Assembly (NCBI RefSeq): GCF_963422355.1
Contig: NC_085088.1
Location: 6,636,014 to 6,700,013, forward strand
Source of the DNA: Corticium candelabrum
Lineage: Eukaryota; Porifera; Homoscleromorpha; Homosclerophorida; Plakinidae
Direction: 5' to 3'
Length of the DNA stretch: 64,000 bases
Shown here: positions 27,542-39,986 of the stretch, in pieces
Layout: each line of letters starts with the position of its first letter
How positions within the stretch are numbered: the stretch's first letter is position 1
The notes under the pieces: generated by a model
Database searches by the model: none
The model's input: only the letters and a program-made list of their open reading frames with translations
Told to the model about the DNA's origin: nothing
Made by a program: the position numbers and the translations under genes

Positions 27542-28742
27542 ATGACAGATACCGAAGAAAGCAAAACGGTAAGGCAATCAAACAATGTCTAGCAATTGTT
27601 GCTACGTTTAGCTATTTCTAGCTTGCTGTTGTGTTGCACGTTTCTTACTTTTACGTTTTACTAAACTTTCTCGCTCGGCCGTTAGTTGGGATAGCTGTGC
27701 AGCTGCGCTGTTTACTCAATGGACTACATGTACAGAGAGTGAAAGTTAGAGTCAGTGCATCAGCTACAGAGTTGAAGTCTTTCGACCAAAGACGGTTGAG
27801 CTTGTCAGGCATTGCTACACTATAACGGCTGCAGACTGGAGTCTGGATAGCAAATGCATCGATATCGTGCTCATTGCACACTAGAAATATGGCCTAGATG
27901 TTTTGACATTGTCGAGGCCTACCATCCATCAGTCCTTGGCTCGTGAAGTGTCTACACGTGACCTGTAGGAGGTTGCTGAATGGCTTTGAGTGTGCAGTGT
28001 GCTGGACCGCCCGCACTGTAAAGTCACGTGCGCGCGACGTTTCCATGGAGAGAGCTTACCCGTATGTTAGTCCCTAACGTGAGAGCTAAAATGATAACAA
28101 TTAATTAAGTAATATAAAAACTCTAAATAAATCATGCATTTAAAGTAAATTTAACAGTAAACAAACAAAACATGAAAATGTAACATTAGAATTAACCACA
28201 ATTTTCTGTATATATATTATTAGCCCTATTTCGAGCGTCGGTTGACTTACTCTGTGGCAAGTGCAGAATCAACAACAACCCCAAATGTTCTAAAGGAACA
28301 AAACAATGACAAACAGAAACGATCAAAATGGAAAGATCAGCTGATGAAGACGGGCAGTAACTACAAGAGAGAGCAACGCCGCGGCGAAGAGTTGGAGAAT
28401 GTTGATGCTTTGTCTGTCTCTACCAGTCAGAAGTCTCGATCCGTTAAGTCCATAAGTGTCAAACGATCTGCTGGTCAAATTTTAATAGATCAATATAAAT
28501 TCAATTAAATTTTAGTTAGTGTTTGCATTTTAGGTAGCAAGTCAGAAAGGAGGTCAAGACTGATGCCTGGTGTGGCTCAGTCCAGGCTGAGGCTGACACA
28601 TAAACAGCAACGAAAAGGTTTGCCTTTGCTTGTGGTGACTTGGGCAACATGTGTCTTCTTCTTTGGTTTTATTTGTCTGTTTTGTACATGTTGGTTGGTC
28701 GGTCTCATTGTTTCTTTGATTTGTATTTTGTTTGCTTGCTCT

Positions 28743-28823
<81 letters not shown>

Positions 28824-30170
28824 GCAGGGTTCTAGCCAGGCATGCTAAAAGGCGTAGTGGCCCACTACCCCTTCAACATACCTGCTACGCCTTAACATAC
28901 TGGCTATACATGAACTGTATGCCACATGCACACGTGCACTCACTCTCCAGAAGTTGTGACAAAGGGAGGCTACTTGAAACGTTTATAGAATGATAATGTG
29001 GGAGAAGGTGGAGAGATTTGTCAATGACGAGTCTCTAATTGGAACGTATAGTATTGTCATTGGATTTGTTGCTTAGTAATTGTAACGAGATACATTCTTA
29101 TTAGTCTCGCGTAGCCAGACCATCTCTGCCTACATCCTTCCGGCGAGAAATATAGTCTGGGGAAATGCCTAATCCATTCTTGTTCTGCGCTCCCCAAGAA
29201 TCGTAGGGATAAAGACCTCTTTATAGATAGCAGGAGGTCTAAGTAGGTATTACTCAATCGCATTCTGCTCGTCTTGTGTGTGTTAATTACTGATTTTACA
29301 ATTGTAATTAATTAACAAAGATGTATGCCTGTGAACGGACGTCTTACTAATCAAAGAGCAGACATTTGTTCATCGATCTTGTGGACTTTGAATAGCACGT
29401 TGAACACGGTAGCGCAACAACGAGCCAGAAAAAAGTTTGAATTCCCACATCCATGATGATCATCATGCTTGATTGAGAGGCGTTTTTAGTCCCTCGACGC
29501 ATCAGACAAATACATGTATGAACACAAGGCCTTATAGCGGCACTCTGCATTCAAACAACATGCTAAAACAAGTAGCAACTGAATAAGAGTAGTGGATGGC
29601 AAAAGAGCGTCATGACTAAACAAAAGCACACCCCATGCTTACGTTAAGACTTACAAGATCACAACAATAAATATAGAAATTAGCGTCAAGTCAGACGTTG
29701 ATCAGTGAAGAAGCACAACCTCACCGACAATTTGGCCACAAAATGTACGTCCCTCCTGCAACAAGACAGTAGTTCAAGGTCTACAGGTCGAAGAAAGAAT
29801 ATCTAATCAGTGTATGTTCACTGGCATGACCATAATCAACACAGCGGAATGCGATTGCGTGACACCTACTTATAGACCTCCTGCTATCTATAAAGAGGTC
29901 TTTATCCCCATGATTCGTGGGAGTGCAAAACAAGAATTTTATTAGCGTTTCCGCAGACTATTTCTCGCCGGAAGGTTGTAGGCGGAGACGGTCTGGCTAC
30001 ACGAGACTAGGTTCTTATAGCGTGGTATAGTTGTCCCCTCACTCAAACCAGCGGGTTATTTTATTTCAGAAATTTGCGCAGACCTTATATGCCACGCCCA
30101 CATACCAACCTTATGTGCCAAGCCCATAACGCTATACACCTTTTAAAAATCCTGGCTAGAACCCTGGTGT

Positions 30171-30264
<94 letters not shown>

Positions 30265-31142
30265 CTGTGTGTGTGTGTGTGTGGTGCGATAGCTCAGTTG
30301 GTAATACCGTGTTTACACGAGCACATAGAGCTGTGCCAGTCCACATTTACATGACACACACTGTAGGAGCAAACCAATGCTTTTAATGGGCGTGTCATTA
30401 ACGTGCTTTAGTTACTTTAGATTGACACAGCTTGCATTTATTAGCTCACGCTTGCAATGGACAGAAGCGAAGATTCTTGGGTGTTTTCTCTATGGATGTA
30501 CAACATTTATATCGAGGAATGCATTGGACATATACGAGACATTGTACTATTCATATGAGACGTAGGTCTATCGTCAGGTGACTGTTGCAGTAACGGAGTT
30601 CAAGAGATTTGTTTTGCACATCTTGGTCACTCCACAATCGGATAAGACACATTTTCCATCTCGCTCCATGCCATTTTGTACCAAATGAACATGCACGGCT
30701 TGTATTCCAGCACACTATGCGTTTACACGATGTTCTTGACCTGAGCTAGCATGAGCTTTCCTGCTTATAAGTGCTCGTGTAAACAGGGTAGTAGAGTCAT
30801 CTTTAGAGTGGAGGGTTGCAAGTTCAAATCACAGCTGTGGCATTATACTTCCTTGGGTAAGAAACTCATATTCAATTGCCTCTCTCGACTCAAAAGTAAA
30901 GATGGGTACGTGGTGATTGACTGGGGACTAAGCAGCCATCAGCTGTGATGTGACATCAACCACTGGGGTCCAGGTGAGACATGGGTGCTCATACAACAGT
31001 TGGTTTCACAAGCTGGTGCTCCTGTGCTTGAGTACCTGGGACGGCTCCAGGAGGTTGCTAGCACAGGCCCAGAGTTCTCCTGAGTAGTGTGCAGGAGCTC
31101 AGCTGTTAGCTGGGTTGTGACCAATATCTGGCAGCTTCTAAT

Positions 31143-31222
<80 letters not shown>

Positions 31223-31496
31223 TTTTGTCAGTTTGCAGTTATTGAATAATTCTCTATGTTTCAACCATGTTGGCAGAATCTTCAAGCCATTCATTACGCC
31301 ATTCATTACGCCATTCCTCTCCAGCTTATCAGACACGGATGGACAGGCAAGAAAAAGGTAAACCAACTAAGAAGCCAACTCTGGGGTTCTGATATTGTCT
31401 AACTATAACTCAACATGTGCAGGATTTACAGAGTGGATTACTTTTATGCTGGCAGCACCCAACATATTACAATCAATAACAACAGGTACTGCACAC

Positions 31497-31556
<60 letters not shown>

Positions 31557-33357
31557 ACCTTATCCTTTCACTGCATTCATTCCAGTAAGGATGGTACAGG
31601 CCAAGATCACCACAGACTATGTTGGGAGGTAGAAATTCCAGGGTTACCACACTCTTTCCGCCGAAAAATTTGTAGGCAACACGCCCACTAACCTTGAACT
31701 TCCAGACCAGAAAGTGTGCAAACTATAGTGGGGACCAAAACGGTACTAAAATGATTTCGAAGCGAAGTTAAATGGTAGTCTAACAGTGTATGATCGTTTT
31801 ACCTAGTTCAATAATGATATGGAAAGATACTGTGCTTTGCATTACACAAACATAAATGCCATGGGATCTCACGAACAAAGAAGAGACGTCTGCCGTATTT
31901 GTGGTGATATCTTGGTGGACGGCATGAAACGACCACTTTTATTCTGCGACAGAATGCTAGCTAGTCTCACGGCTTTACCAGCGAGACTATCGCTTGACCA
32001 GTTGTCAAAGGTGATGGTCTAGCAAAGCTGCTGTGCATGTTCTCTCACTGCAAGATTCCAGACTAGAGTTTGCTCGCTTTGCGTGCTCTCTGGTCTGGAA
32101 GTTTGAGACTACGCGCCCACCTTTACATTTACCTGGAAGTATGACGAGGTGGGAAGGGTCTGGCTACGTGAGACTACCCCACCTGTACTTGTTGGAACCA
32201 CGCCCACTACTGTTAGTAGACAAATCAGCTCTAGCAAGCTATGTAGTTATTGTTGTTTTAGGAGCATTCAGTACAGTACTGTTTCTCTAGTAATCTTTAT
32301 AACACAAATCACTTTTACCATGCTTGCTACAATTTACGCATGTACTTGCTACAAGCTCGGGATCTTTCATTTCCGAGTGGAAGTGCTGGATCTCCATTGC
32401 TCAGCACCTTACGATTTTCCACGAAGAGAAGCTACTAGAGTTTTAGCTATTAAAGTATTTATTCTTCACTCATCAGGGTTTGTGAATGCATCAAGGTTTG
32501 GTGTTAGCCTCGTAGGGTCGGTAAGCACACAAATGACCACCGGAACTTTGTGAACGGGATGCTTGCATGATCACAAAACTATGGTCTCAGAGATTCCGAA
32601 ACCGTTCTACAAGAAGTAAACTGGGCATAAGGAAGAAGACTAACACTTTCTACACAAAGCTTGGAGACACTGCTTGTGAGATAGCCGTGACATATTTGAG
32701 TGATAATTCGACAATCTATTTATTCGTAGGCCTGCCTGTATTTTTGTTGGCCATTTTCTGCCTTAAAAATTTGTAGGCTACAAATTTATTTATAGGCGTG
32801 TTAACCCTGCATTCTCTGTCAGCAAAAATGCTTATGGTTGTGGAGCCTTTGTTGAAGAAAAGTTTGGTGGCAATAATGGCATTGGCCAGTTATGAACTGA
32901 CCATGCATGTTTCTGCATTTGATGGTTTTCAAGACCGACATACGTGATTACAGCAGTGAAGCCACAGCCATCAAAACTTTAATGAATATCAAACGTCATC
33001 GTTTCTGCTTATCCTTGTGGTATTTCTCTTTCTCTTCTTTCTTGAAATTCATTTCTTGTGTAGCAGTCCAGATTTTATTCCTCTACAATTAAATTTTGAT
33101 CTCATGCTTGTATCCTCCAAACCTTCTCAAGTTTGCAATCCCTCAAATCTCTCAGCACTAGATTGTTCCATTGCATTCTCTGACCTCCAACTGAGCAACT
33201 TCCTTAGGATGGCACTCACACTAAAAGCTTGTTTGGTAGACGACACTCATCCATGCACAGGATGTGACCCATTAGCAAAAGACGCTTCTGGATCAGCATA
33301 GTTGAGATTCTCTGCAGGTAGACAATTTGATGGAGGTGTTTCTCTTTCTGTCCCATA

Positions 33358-33403
<46 letters not shown>

Positions 33404-36400
33404 ACACTCAATTTTGGCATTATTTCATATACATTGATGTGTAGATTTTGGAGAGATTGATTTTTCTGATTTATCATCAAAGAAGTCAATGATCACAAGG
33501 CATTATCTGAAGAGCACTAGCCTTTTACGTTTACGGCAAAGTGCCGCTGTCTTATATCGATCAGTGCCTGTTCAAGAAGGTTTAACAAGTGTCAAGAAAC
33601 AAATTGATTTTGGCCACTTACAAGTGAAAAAAGATGTGCAGCTACATGCAGATTTGGGTATGACATACGCAACAGATGTTAGTATATTGACAGTCAGAAG
33701 ACGACAGATAAACAGTTAGACAGCTAGACCAGACAGGCAAACTGGTGTGCCACTTTAAACTCTATTTGTTGGTCCTGCATACACATGTCATGTAATTGCT
33801 ACGTATAGATATTTAAACTCAGTAGACAAATTGATGCTGATGGAGGTCTTGTTACATGTGTTTATACATAGGAATCAGGAACGAAGTTTTACAGCTGCTA
33901 ATGTGTTACGACCCTTTGTGGCTACAACTTGGGCTTGAGGTTGCTTTTGTTGTAATGATATGGCAGCGTTTTTACTCTAGCTGTTGACTTCTTGTGTAGA
34001 TTGTGTTTCGAGAGATGATGGTTGTTCCAGACAGAAATGCAGATTCTGTGTTGGTTGGGTTCATAAATGATCACTTGTTCTACAACCACGACATTGCAGC
34101 ATTGTACACGAGTCCTTCTAATGTCTATTCGTTCTTGCCAGGTAAAGACCTTGACTTACACATACGTGTACAAATAGAAATTTGCTTGCAACTGAATGTG
34201 ATACGATGTGGTTACTGTGTTAGAGATGGATTTCTTCAATGCAATACAGTTTGCTAATGTATTGAAAGATGCATGCCTTCAATACAATAGTCTACAAACA
34301 GTGTAGTTGCATGTACAACACACAATGATTGCTACTGTGCAAGAAAAACATACTAACTCATTTAAAAGTGTGCTGGCTTCATTCTCCAACTGTTACTGAC
34401 TTGTTTCAGCTCTCTGTGCTCTTGTGAATACAATGCACTAGAAGATGTATGTTTCCATTTATAATATACCACATTGTATGATTGTTAAGGTTACGATGAT
34501 GCTATGAATCAGTACATTCTACTGAAATTCCTATCTTTGGTTCTATTCCTTGACAAATCAAAGCTTACTCGACTGATCGACCACAATCCGTGTCTATTCA
34601 GAAAAGAGTCACGCATCAAGGTCAAGACGTATTAACAAAATATTCATTAATTAATCATATAACAAACAGTTGACTTTATTTACAGTCAAGCCGAGACGTA
34701 CTGATTAAGTTTACCTGCCACATTTTGGTTGGTGAGGGCGACATCACGGTTGATCTCAATCGCAGGAAGTACACAGTGCCATATCACCAGGTCTTCTTGC
34801 ATTGTCACGAAATTTTTTTAATGCTTTATTAATTAACCTGATGCTTTGTGTCTAGAGTGTTGTTGATGAGTATGATTTCTTGGTTTCTAATCTTGCCACG
34901 GACCTTCGAAATGGCATCGTGCTTGTGTATGTGCTTAGAGTTGTCTGTGTTGTGGCGCTCTGTTGTTTAGACTGTTTGTGGGTTAGTCGTTTGGTAGAAA
35001 TCGTGACTAACGACTGGTCTCTTTCAAAACAAGTCAAATTGCCAGTCGTCAATAGGCAACAAGTAGGTTGATGCTTGGTGTTTGTCTCTATTTATTTATG
35101 GGTTTGTTTATTTGTTTGTTTGTTTGACCTATTTTTATAAATTCTTGCTTTCTGTTCTCTTCATACCAACACAAAATTCTAATTATTAAAATAAGGGAAT
35201 AGCTAGGCTATTTAAGATTTCCTAGTGATGATGATCTTGCTGTCAAGAGATGATTGGTGTTTGTACGCAGTTATGTTGTTTGCCGTGATTATAAATTGTA
35301 GTCAGATTATCAATCATCTGTGTGTAGTTTCTTTGTTTGCTTGCCTGTTATGTTCATTTGTTGCTGGTGTGTATCAGTATGTGTGTGTAAGTTTATTTAT
35401 GTTTATTTATTATTGTTTACATTTTGGTTGTGTTTATACTTTGTTTTTCTGTATTTATCTGTCCATTATTTGCTCACCTGTGTATGCTTTTTATTTGTTG
35501 TTTCTAGCTGTCTGTGTTTTTTTACTGTGCAAGTGACCTAGATATAGTATATCAAGTTTCAGTACATCACAACAAAGTCTATTAAAATATTGTTGTGACG
35601 GTAGCCATCTTATTTATTATATTAGAAAGTACACAATGTGGAAGTTGCTCTGAAGTGCCTTAGAAACCACAAAGTTGAAATTGGTCGAGTCAGCGCAGAG
35701 AACATAGCAGATGGCTACAGGGAAAGAACCATTGAGCTACTGTGGAGAATTATTTTGCATTGCAAGGTACAAATAATTTGTGAAGTGAGCAGTTTCATGT
35801 GTTTGTTTCTCTGTCTGCTTACTTATTTATTTGTCTTTTATTGTTGGTCTGTTTTTCTGTTGACTGTTTGCTTATTTGTCTGTCAGTTTGTTTGTCCTTT
35901 TATTTGTCTGTCTGTTTGTTTGTGTGTCTATTTATTTGTTTGTGTGTTGTTGTATTTGTATTTGTCTGTGTATTTGTCTGCGTGTTTGTTCGTCTTTTAG
36001 AATGTTACTTTTTTCAGGTTTCTATTTTGGTGAATGAGGAGAAGCTAAAGGATGAGATACAATACATTAGAAAGCAATATGAAGTTCACCGTACCACACG
36101 TTTATCAGATGATTGCGATTTGACAGTCTATTTCCAATCATCTAGACTTGAGCTTCTATTGAAGTGGTGTCAGGTTATCTGTCAGCAATATGGACTAAAA
36201 GTAGGAATTTATTTTGTTATTAATTAATTATAGTTTATTTATATTAATGGTTTAACCACCCTGCATCCACATTTTTGTTGCCTTTGCTTGTTTGTTTCAA
36301 TATCATAACGAGTTTACCCTACTAATATGTGTATATACTTTGGGACACTACAGAGAAAGGTGCATGGCTAGCTATAGAGAAACCAGTCACACAACCTCGA

Positions 36401-39400
36401 GCAATAGCGACACATAGGCAGACAGTGTAATCGAGAGTTTTCTAAATTAAGATTTAACGGTTACATTGTGATTTTCTGTCGTTGAGTTGTTTGTATGTGT
36501 TTGTATTAGGTGAGTAACTTTACTTCTTCATTCTCCGATGGTCGTCCGTTTTGCTATATCATTCATCATTATTTTCCATCGATGATATCCCTGGATGACA
36601 TATCTTCTGAAGAAACAATGACAAGCACATCCGAGGATGTAGAAAGTGAAGCATTTCCGGATGTGTGTGATAAGGCATGGTCATATACGTTCAGTCCAAG
36701 TAAGAACATGCATGAAAAGATGGATATAGAATTGACACGTGTACAGACAGACAGATGGATGGATGAACAAATAGATTAAGAGACAAGATGTCAACTGACA
36801 CTAAGTTTAACTGACAGACCGACAGGCAGACTGGCAGACTTTCTTTTTATTTTGAATTAAACTGTACAGGTGTGATATCAATTCTAAATTAATTAAATCA
36901 GACAGACAGGCAGACAAATAAACATACAGACAAACAAAGGAGAAAAACAAGCAGACAAGCTAGAAAACAGGCAAAAATCAAGAGGCAGACAAACAGATAC
37001 TAGCTTACAGGTATTTGAGAGCATGTCTACGTAACATATTTTGCAGTACAGTAGAACCTTGCTAATCCAAACCCTCACTAATCCGAATGGTCTTGGCGCC
37101 CTGCCTCGCGGGTCCAGATCAGGTTCGGAATTCCGAGGCAAGCAGATCCGGGTCATTGCCGGCACGTAATAGGGAGAATCAATGTCAACTAGTCAACACA
37201 ACACCAAGAAACCCAAGCGTCGTCACAAAACATTGACAATAGAAGATAAGATTTCTCTACTGGACCACCTGCCGACTTGTTCCTATTCTGTTCTGTGCGA
37301 GAGCTATGGCATCGGATGTAGCACTATTTCTGATTTGAAGAAAAAAGAGCCCGAGCTACGCCTGTTTAAGAAAAAGATCACTGAATTGGGTGCAAAACGA
37401 TCAAAAACTATGAAGTCTTGTTCTTTCGAACACCTAGAAACGACGTTGTTCATTAATCCAAACAATTCACTGATCCGAACTCGTTTGTGCTGACAGTGGT
37501 ACAGAGCTGTTCGGATTAGTGAGATTCTACTGTAATTGACGAGTAAACCATCTACAAAGCGTTGTATTTGCTCTCAATGCAGGGCGACGTGCAGAGCTAT
37601 GATTTGCGTACATTGCGGTCGACCTTTGGTTGGCCTGTGTGGTAAACTTTGAATTTAGCACTCTTAGAACGAGAGACAGACAACAAGAAGAGCTGGAAAG
37701 AGTCGAACTGTTGTTCGTAGACTTGGATGGCACGTGTCGAGACTACACGCACTTGCGTCAGAGCAAAATTAATTAGCAAAGAGCCAATAGCGACGTGCAT
37801 CCCTATCAAGGATGCACAAACATTGAATGGCACTCTGATTGGAGGATAGAGAGTCGGCGGTTTGTTTGAGTGGTGAATGTCTCCAGCCGGTCTTTCTCCG
37901 CCACAGGGAGAGATGACCGGCTGGACACTTGAGCCTAGGATTCACCGCGCCTACTTTCACACACTTCAAGTGTCACCCCGCATCATAGCCTTGGCACCCC
38001 ACGTAACTAAATACCATACCTATGTCACAAACTCAATTAACTTATATCTATCTAGTAGATTGTCTATCATGCCAAGTTAACGCTCTCCAAATCTCAAGAC
38101 AACTTCAGCATGTGGAAAGGTGAGTGTATTCTTACGTTATACTCGTATAGACTGGTGAGCCTGCCAAGTCTACTTAAAGCGATCTGGACTCACATGTAGT
38201 TCACTCGTTTCGTCGCACATCCGCTATCTGCACAGCTCTTGCTAGTGCGCAGACTCTATTGTAAAGGCCAGTAGGGCACACAATTGCAACGAGAGACATT
38301 GACGTGGAATTGCAGTCTGCTCTTCATGTTTTCAATTATAATGACTTTCAGGAGGGTCAACTTGAAGCCTCCAGTGCCATCCTTAGGGGAAAGACATCTT
38401 GTCCGCATAAACAACTAGTGAACTACACACAAAGTCTGGATTGCCGTAACTAGACTTGGCAAGCTTCGCCAGTTTATGAGTAGGACAATAGTGCGTGGAG
38501 AGCGTGAACTTGGTGAATTACTCACCATGGAGAATTACCATGTGCTGTTTGGAGGCTTGGCATGATACACAATTTCTGTGTGACACATTAGATGTATATA
38601 AGCTAATTGAGTTTGTGACATAAGTAGTATTTAGTCACGCGGGGTGCCAAGGCTATGATGGGGTGACACTTAGTGAAGTAAGTGTCTGAAAGTAGGCTCA
38701 GTAAATACAGACACACGGGAGATTGAAAGTGTCATACGGGAACTGGACACTGCCAAGCTCATGTGAGTTTGGGGATGAGGCTAGAGCAAACCGGGTTTTT
38801 CCAAAATGTTAGAGTTATGTGTATACATAGATGAAGATGGAGAAAGGCCAGCCAGAATTTAAGATCTTTTGGAGAAGACAGCGATGCTTTTCTGTTGCTC
38901 TACAGAGATACAATGCAAGACTGACCTCAAGAAATCTCTGTAGACTTTACCATTGTAGACAATTAGATTTTGACTTTAATATATGATAAGCAAATGATTT
39001 GCCATTAGTTTTACTTTAGTGCTTGTTGGCAGCTTTGCTAGGACTGTTGTAGCCTCGCAAGCCAAACTCTGAGCAATCCCGGCAAAAGCTTCTCCTCCTT
39101 GCGTAATTCACATGCGTTAGTTCAGCGACTGCACGGAAGAACCTGGCTTGCAAGGTTAGGACTGTTGGGCATTAGTTGTAGTCGGTGTTGCTGTTTGTCT
39201 TAGATATGATATATGAAATGTATGCATTGACTAACAGACAAATGACTAGACAGACCAAGTAGACCGAGTGAGAAATATGCTAACAAACAAACAAACGTTA
39301 ATTTTAGCTGACATACAAATGGACAATCGATGGACAGAGGAACAAACAAGTGGGTATGCTATACAAGGAAATGCTCTGATTTGTAATAGAAATTAAGACA

Positions 39401-39931
39401 AACATTGTCAATAAATAGAAATTGTAATGAATTAGCTCATTAATGTATTAAGTGTGTATCTTTTTAGCCATGGGCAAAGCTAATCCCTTTCATACCAGGA
39501 AGATGTCGATTGCAAGGGCAAACTTTGCCTTGGCTGCTAGAGCTGTTAGCAAACATCACAAGCATAACAACGAGCAACTTGACATTTGATTTATTTTCTT
39601 AGATGACCGACTTGGGTGCCATTCCAGTGATGAGCCCATCTTACGACGAGCCACATGACAAGCCAGATGAACGCATTATGATAACGTCTGTGGCATATTT
39701 GTACAATCGTCTAATCGAGTTAAAACAAGAAGTCAGAGCAGCATCCATCATACAACGGGCATGGAGACTCAAGAATAAAGAAAAACAGAAATTGGTGAGA
39801 CGAAGCATTGGGCAGGGACTTGTTTGTTACATTCCTAAAAATGAATACGTCAGTTGCCTAAAATTCACGTCTTTGTCACCAAAGTGAAAAGTCTGTCCCC
39901 AATTTTGGTTACATGGCGACAGCTTAGACAC

Positions 39932-39986
<55 letters not shown>

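Noticed and set aside
35225..36000. Phe/Cys/Leu-rich frames in ASPM introns 12 and 13
   Set aside because: They arise from TTTG/TCTG-rich intronic sequence. The conserved ASPM exons 13 and 14 account for the coding in this interval.
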